Assembly: GCF_937996225.1 (NCBI RefSeq)
Contig: NZ_CALKTC010000006.1
Location: 1-6,251 of the forward strand
Direction of reading: 5' to 3'
Origin: an uncultured Campylobacter sp.
GTDB lineage: Bacteria > Campylobacterota > Campylobacteria > Campylobacterales > Campylobacteraceae
DNA: 6,251 nucleotides
This document shows positions 1 through 5,622 of this stretch, piece by piece. The notes below the pieces were generated by a model. It was not told the origin of the DNA, did no database searches, and saw nothing but the letters and a program-made list of their open reading frames with translations. The stretch's first letter is position 1, and the number at the start of each line of letters is the position of its first letter. Made by a program: the position numbers and the translations under genes.

Positions 1-478
1 CGCGCGCAATAGCTTCCGCCACCACGGCTTTTTCGGCCGGGTCGGTGTAATACACGCCGCTGCGGTATTGTTCGCCCCTGTCGTTGCCCTGTTGGTTCAG
101 GCTGGTCGGGTCCACCACGCGGAAATAATATTGCAGGATATCGTTCAGGCTTAATTTGTCGGCGTCGTAGGTCACTTTCACCGTTTCGGCGTGACCGCTG
201 CCCTGTATCACTTCTTCGTAGCTCGGATGCGCGGGTTTGCCGTTGGCATAGCCCGACACGGCATCGGTTACGCCTTGTATGCGTTGAAAATAGGCTTCTA
301 AGCCCCAAAAGCAGCCGCCTGCCAGATAAATTTCTTTCACGTTTGCGTTCATGCCGCCCCCTTTAACTTTAAAATTTGCATCCGCCGCACCGACGCTACT
401 GCCGCCTGCGGCATTGAGCGCGACTAAATAACCCGCCGCCAAAGCAAAGAGGCAGATTAAGGCTTTGAAAATTTTCAT
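1..478 (-). CDS. msrA: Peptide methionine sulfoxide reductase MsrA (possibly MsrAB), exported, 3' end outside window
   Basis: Reduces the S-epimer of methionine sulfoxide in oxidised proteins. The first 159 residues are visible; the gene runs off the left edge. Residues 1-23 form a signal peptide or membrane anchor (MKIFK, then a hydrophobic run), followed by an Ala/Gly-rich linker to about residue 47. The MsrA domain then starts with GGCFWGLE, with catalytic Cys56 and the conserved Glu61. GHAE lies at 95-98 and the GND...QYRSGVYY block at 131-144. Start choice: ATG at 478 has AAAGGA about 5 bp upstream (484-489) and gives the export signal. A second ATG at 352 (Met43), preceded by a G-run, would give a cytoplasmic MsrA, so it cannot be excluded. 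From memory, the catalytic part closely resembles the MsrA domain of Neisseria PilB (MsrAB), so a C-terminal MsrB domain may lie outside. MsrA identity is near certain; the fusion is inferred. Confidence 0.95.
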   Translation of the reverse strand, partial: MKIFKALICLFALAAGYLVALNAAGGSSVGAADANFKVKGGGMNANVKEIYLAGGCFWGLEAYFQRIQGVTDAVSGYANGKPAHPSYEEVIQGSGHAETVKVTYDADKLSLNDILQYYFRVVDPTSLNQQGNDRGEQYRSGVYYTDPAEKAVVAEAIAR

Positions 479-507
479 TTTGATCCTTTCGTTTTGAATT
501 TTGCGCA

Positions 508-513
508 ATTTTA
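508..513 (-). promoter_or_regulatory. Possible -10 element for msrA
   Basis: On the minus strand the sequence reads TGTAAAAT, giving a TAAAAT hexamer with an extended TG, 30 to 35 bases ahead of the ATG at 478. The DNA upstream is T-rich and has no good -35 hexamer, which is usual for Campylobacter sigma-70 promoters. A match this short occurs often by chance in A/T-rich DNA. Confidence 0.3.
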
Positions 514-599
514 CAATCCATAAATGAAATGAGAGTGAAATTTTGCCGAGCTTGATATTTGCCGCAAACGGCGAAATTTCAAGACGCGCGAACGCGGCA

Positions 600-647
600 C
601 GGTAAAATTTGCCTCAAAATTTTGAGGCTACGGCAAAAATTTTACCG
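600..647. repeat. Nested inverted repeat
   Basis: The core is a perfect 18 bp palindrome, GCCTCAAAATTTTGAGGC (611-628). It is enclosed by a second inverted repeat: CGGTAAAATTT (600-610) pairs perfectly with AAATTTTACCG (637-647), leaving an 8-base bulge on one side. An alternative pairing of 601-613 with 632-646 gives a 13 bp stem with a two-base bulge. No T-tract follows on either strand, so it is not a classical terminator. It lies about 120 bp upstream of the msrA start. It could be a protein-binding dyad, a stable RNA structure or a mobile repeat unit; the sequence does not decide. Confidence 0.75.
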
Positions 648-744
648 CTAAAGTTACGCGCCATAATAAAACCGCATAGGACTGCGCTAAAATCGCTCGC
701 TGTCATAAAGCCTGCGCCCAAGCCGCGTACGCCGCACTATTCTA

Positions 745-803
745 CGTAAATTTTAAAATTTAGAGCACAACGAAGTCTGTGAACTTGCGTAAATTTTAAA
801 ATT
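745..803. repeat. Direct repeat pair built on an A/T palindrome
   Basis: The 16-base sequence CGTAAATTTTAAAATT occurs at 745-760 and again at 788-803. The first copy extends into a perfect 16 bp palindrome, TAAATTTTAAAATTTA (747-762). Related words recur in the other intergenic gap, for example at 3460-3474, 3588-3600 and 3698-3711, so this looks like an interspersed genomic word rather than a local duplication. Confidence 0.6.
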
Positions 804-1279
804 CCTAGCAAAACGCAACCGAGCGGCTCTTGTAAATTCAAGCCGATAAATTTATGCCAACTGCGCGGACATAGCGGCAAACCTAGCATTCTGCCGATTA
901 AATTTAAAATTTACGCGCCGCCGCCGCGAGATAAAATTTTAGTGACCATTCAGGAGCGGCGAGTGATTAAATTTAAACTGCGCCGCACCGATACGTAGTG
1001 CCATGCCGCGTAGCCAAAAACCCGCGCCGTGCAGCAGTATAACGAAGCGCGAACAGTCGGATTCACACTGTCTCCGCCACGTAGCGGAGCGCAGTCAAAT
1101 TTACATCGCGTACGGCTGTGTAGCGGAGGTAGTCGGGTCCGCACCGCGCTGGCGCGTAACAAAGCACTGTGCATTAGACCCACGCCGCGCGCAATGAAGC
1201 TAGCGCTACGAGATCCGCTCCGATGCGGTTTTTAAAATTTACAACGGCATAAAAAGCTACGCAGCGAGCGCAATAAATC

Positions 1280-1297
1280 CGCTCCGCCGCAGGCGAG
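1280..1297 (-). terminator. Weak hairpin after purH, doubtful terminator
   Basis: Seven to 24 bases after the purH stop, the minus strand reads GCTCGCCTGCGGCGGAGC. This can fold into a seven-pair GC-rich stem with one bulged base and a three-base loop. It is followed by GGATTTATT rather than a real T-run, so efficient intrinsic termination is uncertain. No better terminator was found downstream of purH. Confidence 0.25.
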
Positions 1298-1303
1298 CAA
1301 AAT

Positions 1304-2842
1304 TTAGTGCAAAAAGTGGCGCACTCCCGTAAAATACATCGCCATGCCAAACTCATCGGCGCTTGCGATCACCTCATCGTCGCGGATGCTGCCGCCTGGC
1401 TGCACCACCGCCGCGACGCCCGCGGCATGGGCGATCTCGATGCTGTCTTTAAACGGGAAAAACGCCTCGCTGGCAAGCGCGCAACCGCTCAGATCGACGT
1501 CCACGTCGCGAGCCTTGGCCACTGCCGCACGCGCGGCGTCCACGCGGCTCGTCATACCCATGCCGATCGCGACCATCGCGCGATTTTTGACGTAAACCAC
1601 GCAGTTGCTCTTCGTAAGCGCGGCGATCTGCCACGCGATTTTTAGATCATCAAGCTCGCTCTGGCTCGCCGCGCGCCCCGTGACGCAGCTAGCGTTTGCG
1701 ACCTCGCCCGCGCCTACGTAGTCGCGCTGCTGATACACAAAGCCGCCGTCAATAAATTTAAAATCATACTTGTCGTTTTCGCGAATCAAAAACTCCCCGC
1801 CCTGCTCGAAAATTTTAATGCGCTTTTTCTTTTCAAATACCGCAAGCGCTGCGGGTGTGACGCGAGCGGCGAGGATAACTTCGACAAAAATTTCATTGAT
1901 TTTATGCGCTAGCTCCTCGTCCAAAACGCCGTTTATCGCCACGACGCCGCCGTATGCCGAGACGGGGTCGCATTTTAGCGCCTCGGTGTAGCTTTCAAGC
2001 AGGCTCCCCTTCACGGCAAAGCCGCATGGATTGGCATGCTTGCAGATCGCCACCGCAGGCGCCTCTCCGAAGCTACTAGCGAGCATCAGCGCGCCGTGCA
2101 TATCGGTCATATTGTTAAAGCTCGCCTCGCCCTTTAGACTCTTAAAGTGCTTGCTAAAAAAGTCCTCGAACTCGTAAAGCGCGCCCTTTTGGTGCGGATT
2201 TTCGCCGTAGCGAGTATCGAAGACCTTACTGCCCGTGATAAATTTTTTCGCGCCGAAGCCGCCGTTAAAGCGCTCGTTCATATAGTTTGCGATCATCGCG
2301 TCGTAGGCTGCGGTGTGCTCATAAGCTTTTATCATTAAATTTTGCCTAAATTTCAGCTTCTCGCTCTCGTCCGCGCCGCTTAAATTTTGCAAAACCGCGC
2401 CGTAATCAAGCGGGCTCGTGACGACATAGACGCTCGCAAAATTCTTAGCTGCGCTTCGAACCATCGCGGGGCCGCCGATGTCGATGTTTTCGATGATCTC
2501 GGAAAAATCGTCGGTGCGGGCTACGGTCGCTTTAAAAGGATAGAGGTTCACGCACACGAGATCAATGCCGCCGATGCCGTGCTGTGCGGCTTGGCTTACG
2601 TGATTTTCGTCGTTTCGCTTATACAAAATTCCGCCGTGGATCTTTGGATGCAGGGTCTTAACCCGCCCCTCAAACATCTCGGGCGAGCCCGAGTACTCGC
2701 TCACTTCCGCTGCTTTCACGCCATTTTGCAAAAGCAGTTCATGCGTGCCGCCCGTGCTTAAAATTTCAAATCCTAGCTGCTCAAGCCCTTTGGCAAACTC
2801 TACGATGCCCTCTTTATCGCTGACGCTGATTAACGCTCTCAT
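1304..2842 (-). CDS. purH: Bifunctional AICAR formyltransferase / IMP cyclohydrolase PurH
   Basis: Catalyses the last two steps of de novo purine synthesis in the cytoplasm. AICAR is formylated with 10-formyltetrahydrofolate, then the ring is closed to give IMP. At 512 residues it has the usual bacterial length. The N-terminal IMP cyclohydrolase domain (about 1-195) carries STGGT (29-33), RVKTLHPKIHGG (60-71) and DIGGPAMVRSAAKN (121-134). The C-terminal transformylase domain carries RYGENPHQ (211-218), the catalytic Lys-His pair in CKHANPCG (Lys268, His269), KSN (411-413), FFPFKDSI (461-468) and GGSIRDDEVI (483-492), and ends in VRHFLH. GMGMTSRVD (427-435) replaces the enterobacterial GQMSRVD form, as I recall for epsilonproteobacteria. 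The start is supported by AAGGAG (2848-2853), 5 bp ahead of the ATG. It lies 16 bp after a lipoprotein gene and is probably cotranscribed with it. No domain appears broken. Confidence 0.98.
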   Translation of the reverse strand: MRALISVSDKEGIVEFAKGLEQLGFEILSTGGTHELLLQNGVKAAEVSEYSGSPEMFEGRVKTLHPKIHGGILYKRNDENHVSQAAQHGIGGIDLVCVNLYPFKATVARTDDFSEIIENIDIGGPAMVRSAAKNFASVYVVTSPLDYGAVLQNLSGADESEKLKFRQNLMIKAYEHTAAYDAMIANYMNERFNGGFGAKKFITGSKVFDTRYGENPHQKGALYEFEDFFSKHFKSLKGEASFNNMTDMHGALMLASSFGEAPAVAICKHANPCGFAVKGSLLESYTEALKCDPVSAYGGVVAINGVLDEELAHKINEIFVEVILAARVTPAALAVFEKKKRIKIFEQGGEFLIRENDKYDFKFIDGGFVYQQRDYVGAGEVANASCVTGRAASQSELDDLKIAWQIAALTKSNCVVYVKNRAMVAIGMGMTSRVDAARAAVAKARDVDVDLSGCALASEAFFPFKDSIEIAHAAGVAAVVQPGGSIRDDEVIASADEFGMAMYFTGVRHFLH

Positions 2843-2858
2843 CTTTTCTCCTTTTAAT

Positions 2859-3446
2859 TTATTCGCATAGTTTTTTAAAAATCAGCTCGCGCATATCGTT
2901 TGCATTAAGCTGAAAATACAAAATCGCCTCGCGGCGAGCCTTTTGATACTCACGCCTTGTCTTTTCATCCGCCGCGCCGAGCTTTGCGTCTTTAAATTTC
3001 GCCATGCGCGCCGAAGCCAGCTCTTTTAGCCTCTCATTATCGCGAGAAATGCCGCCGCTATAATTAAACCACTCTTTGCTTTGAAAAATATTAAATAAAA
3101 TTTGAAAATCTACGAAATCTCCCCTATTGTACTCGGCGCAGACCCCGTTTTTGTGGCTTACGGCGTAGATCGCGCCGTATCTGCGCTCGAAAAAATATAG
3201 TTTTATGAGCTTTGCGTTTTTATCTAAATTTGCGCCGCCGCCTAAAATCGCAAGCTTTGCATCTCCTCGCGTTTCATAAGGGCCTAAAATGGCGCCGTTT
3301 TCGTAGAGATTGCCGCCGTAAAAAGCGTATTTCATCTCCCCAAGCTCGCCCAAAAGAACGTAGGTTTCATCGCTTGCGGGCGAGTTTTTGCCTGCGCAGC
3401 CGAGCAGCGACAGAGCCAAAAACAGAGACGAGATAAAAAATTTCAT
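2859..3446 (-). CDS. Lipoprotein, copy A of a three-member paralogous family
   Basis: I do not recognise a named family. The 195-residue product starts with a type II signal peptide whose lipobox LLGC places the acylated cysteine at residue 17. The +2 residue is Ala, so outer-membrane sorting is plausible. The mature part has a block at 38-58 (MKYAFYGGNLYENG...LGPYE), a strand-rich block at 82-114 ending in NGVCAEYNRGDFVDF with Cys103, a charged helical stretch (about 136-173), and a C-terminal Cys194 in KKLCE. The 38-58 block sits at the same residue numbers in copy C (6234-5623), which also has GVC/GIC and the terminal Cys. Copy B is a more distant relative. AAAGGGG lies about 7 bp ahead of the ATG. 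The stop is 16 bp from purH, so the two probably share a transcript. Cys103 and Cys194 may form a disulfide (inference). The function is unknown. Confidence 0.9.
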   Translation of the reverse strand: MKFFISSLFLALSLLGCAGKNSPASDETYVLLGELGEMKYAFYGGNLYENGAILGPYETRGDAKLAILGGGANLDKNAKLIKLYFFERRYGAIYAVSHKNGVCAEYNRGDFVDFQILFNIFQSKEWFNYSGGISRDNERLKELASARMAKFKDAKLGAADEKTRREYQKARREAILYFQLNANDMRELIFKKLCE

Positions 3447-3471
3447 CGCAAAACCCCTTTAAATTTTAAAA

Positions 3472-3503
3472 TTTGCCGAATTTATGAAGCGGAAATCGGC
3501 AAA
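3472..3503 (-). promoter_or_regulatory. Inverted repeat upstream of lipoprotein A, possible operator
   Basis: TTTGCCGA (3472-3479) and TCGGCAAA (3496-3503) form a perfect 8 bp inverted repeat with a 16-base spacer. Allowing one bulged base, the stem grows to 11 pairs. On the minus strand the spacer contains ATAAAT, a weak -10-like hexamer roughly 35 bases ahead of the ATG at 3446. This arrangement would suit an operator overlapping the promoter of the lipoprotein A-purH unit. No known regulator site is recognised. Confidence 0.25.
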
Positions 3504-3777
3504 GCGAAATTTGCTAATTTACCGCATTTACCGCGCGCAGATTTTAAATTTGCTTCTCAAATGCCGCCGCCTTGCTCGCGTGGACGCAAATTTTAAAATT
3601 CTGCGCCGCTTACAAAGACTAAATTTAAAAGCCACGCGTAAAAACGCAAATTTAAACCGCAGCGCAAATTTAGCCGCAAGGATCTGCGTGAACCGGCTAA
3701 ATTTAAAATTTCGCGGCGCAGCTTTTATCGCCAAGCTAGATTGGCGCCTCCTCTTGCCGCTTTTTAAAATTTTAAAT

Positions 3778-3864
3778 TTACCTGCACATTTTGTTTTTCA
3801 GCTCATCCATAAGCGCGGCTATGTCATCATCAATCGCACCTTGCCGCTGCTGCTCGCTTAAATT
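3778..3864 (-). pseudogene. Possible remnant: C-terminal tail of a fourth lipoprotein-family gene
   Basis: A minus-strand frame without a start, opening right after a stop at 3865-3867 and closing with TAA at 3778-3780, encodes about 28 residues ending IAALMDELKNKMCR. Unlike the rest of this spacer, the composition is that of a normal helical protein tail (acidic and basic residues, Gln, no Phe/Lys runs). The ending resembles the C-termini of the neighbouring lipoproteins (MRELIFKKLCE in copy A, ILDDFCR in copy C), with a penultimate cysteine. DNA upstream of it is A/T palindromic and stops in all frames, so the body is missing. It may instead be the tail of an unrelated lost gene, or chance. 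The similarity is short. Confidence 0.35.
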
Positions 3865-3926
3865 TTATGCGCCGCTTTAAATTTTACAAGCCGTAAATTT
3901 AAATCGGCACGATATCTAAAACCGCA

Positions 3927-4958
3927 CTAAATATAATAGATGCTGTTTTTGATATTTTTGCCGTCGATCTCGTTTTTGCGCCACGAGCTCTCGTCGTTTA
4001 GCACGATCCAGCGCTTCTCCTCCTCGCGGTAAAACCAATCCTTGTCGATCTGATAGTAGATCTGACATCCAGAAATTTCGATGATGTTGGCGATGTTGTT
4101 GTCGTGGTAGTTGTTCTCATCGAAGTCGGTGAAGGTGCGCTGCCCCATCTCGGCATAGAGCTCGTTTAAAATTTGAAGCATCTCGCTTAGGCGCATATCC
4201 ATCTTCTCGACCTGAAGTCCAAGCTCATTAGCCTCTCTGAATAAGATCGGATAGTCGTGCGACGGATAGCCGCTGTTTAGCTTGTCGCTGATAAAGGCGA
4301 TCTTTTGCTCATCTTCGAAGTGATAGCGCAGAATTTCGCGGCAAATTTTAAGCGACAGGCTGCTTGCGCGATCAACGGCGCCGAAAACGAGCGGATGGAT
4401 ATATTTATAAAGCTCCTTGTACGGGTTCTCGTCGTTCGGGCGCTCGTTATTTTTCCAAAGCTTCACCACGCGGCTTAGCTCGTCCATCGAAACGTTGGCT
4501 TGATCGTTTGTGTTCGTAACCGGTGAAAGCTCGTGGCGCAGCGAAGTATCGACCGACGTGAGATAGCCTAGCGGCCCCATTAAAATTTTATTCGCCCCAA
4601 GCGCCATCATCGTAGCCGCCGAAGCGCAGTTTGCAGGCACTAGAGCGATCAGCTCGTCGCAGTGGTTGCGCAGGATCGAAACGATCTTAAGCGATGCTAT
4701 GCCGCTGCCGCCGTCAGATTTGATGTAAAGGTAGAGTTTTTCGAAATGCTTGCCCTTTAGGTGGTCGTTGATACTGATCGCGTCGTTGCCGCAGACGCTA
4801 CCCGCGCCCGAATTGAAGTAGGTAAGCAGTGGCGCGCCCAGATATTTCTCGATATTGGTGATCACCTCTTGCGTTTGCTTCATCAAGATCGGCGGTTGCT
4901 TTGCCGCCTTTTTAGCGCCATGCTTCTGCGGCTCTTCGTCTTTGGATAAAAATCCCAT
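3927..4958 (-). CDS. SDH-type Clp-fold serine protease (serine dehydrogenase proteinase family)
   Basis: A 343-residue protein of the ClpP/crotonase fold that I assign to the SDH proteinase family (SDH_protease/SppA-like). There is no signal peptide. The Lys-rich N-terminus (to about 27) suggests a cytoplasmic location or a peripheral contact. The fold is visible as a first helix and strand (MKQTQEVITNIEKYLGAPLL, 26-45), the oxyanion-loop motif SDGGSG (81-86), the nucleophile motif CASAATMMALGA with Ser113 (111-122), the strand NKILMGP, the LTSVD turn (133-137) and SGYPSHDYPI (229-238). The last motif, with His234/Asp235, I recall as conserved in this family. Residues 270-343 are a Trp/Tyr/acidic extension beyond the core. 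The acid-base residue completing the active site cannot be fixed from sequence alone. AAAGGG lies upstream of the ATG. It is the third gene of an apparent operon, 26 bp after lipoprotein B, so its substrate may be linked to those lipoproteins (inference). Confidence 0.82.
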   Translation of the reverse strand: MGFLSKDEEPQKHGAKKAAKQPPILMKQTQEVITNIEKYLGAPLLTYFNSGAGSVCGNDAISINDHLKGKHFEKLYLYIKSDGGSGIASLKIVSILRNHCDELIALVPANCASAATMMALGANKILMGPLGYLTSVDTSLRHELSPVTNTNDQANVSMDELSRVVKLWKNNERPNDENPYKELYKYIHPLVFGAVDRASSLSLKICREILRYHFEDEQKIAFISDKLNSGYPSHDYPILFREANELGLQVEKMDMRLSEMLQILNELYAEMGQRTFTDFDENNYHDNNIANIIEISGCQIYYQIDKDWFYREEEKRWIVLNDESSWRKNEIDGKNIKNSIYYI

Positions 4959-4984
4959 GTTTTCCCTTTCGTGTTGGTTTGGTT

Positions 4985-5608
4985 TTAAAATTTTAACTTA
5001 CAAATATCGCGCAATTTGTCTTGGTGCCACTCGATGCTCTCTTTAACCGTATTGCCTAGAGCCGTATGCGGGCTTTGCAAAAACGCCCTACTATTTTTTA
5101 GTCTTGAGCCCACGTATTCATAGCGTGAGATCACGTTTGCGCTGGAGCTTTGCGACACCGAAGCCGAAAACGAGTATGAATAAAGCGGCGCGGAGGAAGC
5201 ATAGCCGCTAAAGTGCTCTTTTAGGCTTACGAATTTGCCCTCCGCAAAGGCCTTGCAAACGCCGCCGCTTGCGGAATACTCGGCGATTCGTAGCTCTTTA
5301 TTGGGCGTAAAAACGTAGATCGTAAATTTATTTAGAGCTCTTTGCGAAATTTGATCCCCAGCCACGTTCATCCCTCTTTCGTCCGTAAATAGATAGAGAT
5401 TGGAGCCCGCCTCTTCGTATCTTCCTAAGATTGCATCATCTTTTAAAAGCACGCCGCCTGAAATTTTATACTCGGTGACGGTCTGCCCGTCATAGCTCAT
5501 CATCACGGAATTTTCCGGATGTAGCTCGGTTTGCGAATACTTTACCTTCATACAGCCAGTAAGCAGCACGACCGCCGTAAACAGCGCTAAAATTTTAATT
5601 TTATCCAT
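4985..5608 (-). CDS. Lipoprotein, copy B (most divergent member of the family)
   Basis: The product is a 207-residue lipoprotein of unknown function. The ATG at 5608 is chosen because GGAGG (5613-5617) lies 4 bp ahead and because it yields a compact signal peptide, MDKIKILALFTAVVLLTGC, with lipobox LTGC and acylated Cys19. A TTG at 5632 would add eight residues and overlap the previous gene, which is less likely. The mature part carries the family blocks in weaker form: EYKISGGVLLKDDAILGRYE (46-65), a strand KFTIYVF (94-100), then SGGVCKAFAEGKFVSL (114-129) with Cys118, and a near-terminal Cys203 in DICKLKF. A Ser/Tyr-rich region (about 136-160, YSYSFSASVSQSSS) is specific to this copy. It lies 14 bp after lipoprotein C and 26 bp before the protease, so all three are probably cotranscribed. 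Confidence 0.88.
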   Translation of the reverse strand: MDKIKILALFTAVVLLTGCMKVKYSQTELHPENSVMMSYDGQTVTEYKISGGVLLKDDAILGRYEEAGSNLYLFTDERGMNVAGDQISQRALNKFTIYVFTPNKELRIAEYSASGGVCKAFAEGKFVSLKEHFSGYASSAPLYSYSFSASVSQSSSANVISRYEYVGSRLKNSRAFLQSPHTALGNTVKESIEWHQDKLRDICKLKF

Positions 5609-5611
5609 AAA

Positions 5612-5617
5612 TCCTCC
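5612..5617 (-). promoter_or_regulatory. Ribosome binding site that decides the lipoprotein B start
   Basis: GGAGGA lies in the 14 bp gap between the stop of lipoprotein C (5623-5625) and the ATG at 5608. Its spacing to the ATG is slightly short. It still favours this ATG over the upstream TTG at 5632, which has no comparable site and sits inside the preceding gene. Confidence 0.7.
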
Positions 5618-5622
5618 GAAGT

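Larger units (their letters stand above)
479..1303. other. 825 bp stretch without a recognisable gene
   Basis: I see no convincing gene between msrA and purH. The only open frames are under 80 codons, overlap each other on both strands, lack good ribosome sites and give Arg/Ala/Cys-rich translations that resemble no family I know. The stretch mixes GC-rich GCCGC/GCGCG segments with A/T palindromes of the TAAATTTTAAAATTTA type. It also holds a nested palindrome at 600-647 and several short direct repeats: CGTAAATTTTAAAATT at 745 and 788, GATTAAATTTAAA at 896 and 965, and GTAGCGGAG at 1081 and 1120. It could be decayed coding DNA or a repeat-built spacer. No tRNA or rRNA pattern was seen. Confidence 0.6.
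3447..3926. other. 480 bp A/T-palindrome-rich spacer
   Basis: This gap between the protease gene and lipoprotein A holds no convincing complete gene. An open frame on the plus strand (3484-3861) and one on the minus strand (3528-3734) translate into Lys/Arg/Leu/Phe-rich, low-complexity protein generated by repeated AAATTTTAAA words. Both lack a proper ribosome site. Seen directly are A/T words at 3460-3474, 3588-3600, 3698-3711 and 3764-3780; a small hairpin CGCCAA-loop-TTGGCG (3729-3746) without a T-tract; an inverted repeat near the start of lipoprotein A; and a short coding-like tail at 3778-3864. Confidence 0.6.

Noticed and set aside
1..478. Neisseria-type DNA uptake sequence as proof of transfer in msrA
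   Set aside because: I looked for GCCGTCTGAA and its complement and did not find it in the visible part.
1215..1233. Terminator-like CCGC-loop-GCGG followed by TTTTT on the plus strand
   Set aside because: The stem has only four pairs and no plus-strand gene ends here.
950..1356. Short open frames on both strands in the gap before purH
   Set aside because: All are under 80 codons, overlap each other, have odd Cys/Arg/Ala-rich composition and lack good start signals. One overlaps the end of purH.
3528..3734. 68-codon open frame on the minus strand
   Set aside because: Phe/Lys/Arg repeats generated by AAATTT palindromes, no ribosome site and no family resemblance.
3729..3746. Hairpin CGCCAA-loop-TTGGCG as a terminator for the protease transcript
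   Set aside because: The stem has only six pairs and no T-tract follows on the minus strand.
3484..3861. 125-codon open frame on the plus strand
   Set aside because: Composition is low-complexity Arg/Leu/Asn/Lys from repeated A/T words, there is no ribosome site, it runs against all neighbouring genes, and its end is antisense to the more protein-like tail at 3778-3864.
479..3926. CRISPR array from the repeated A/T words
   Set aside because: Spacing is irregular, the words vary, and there are no regular spacers or cas genes.
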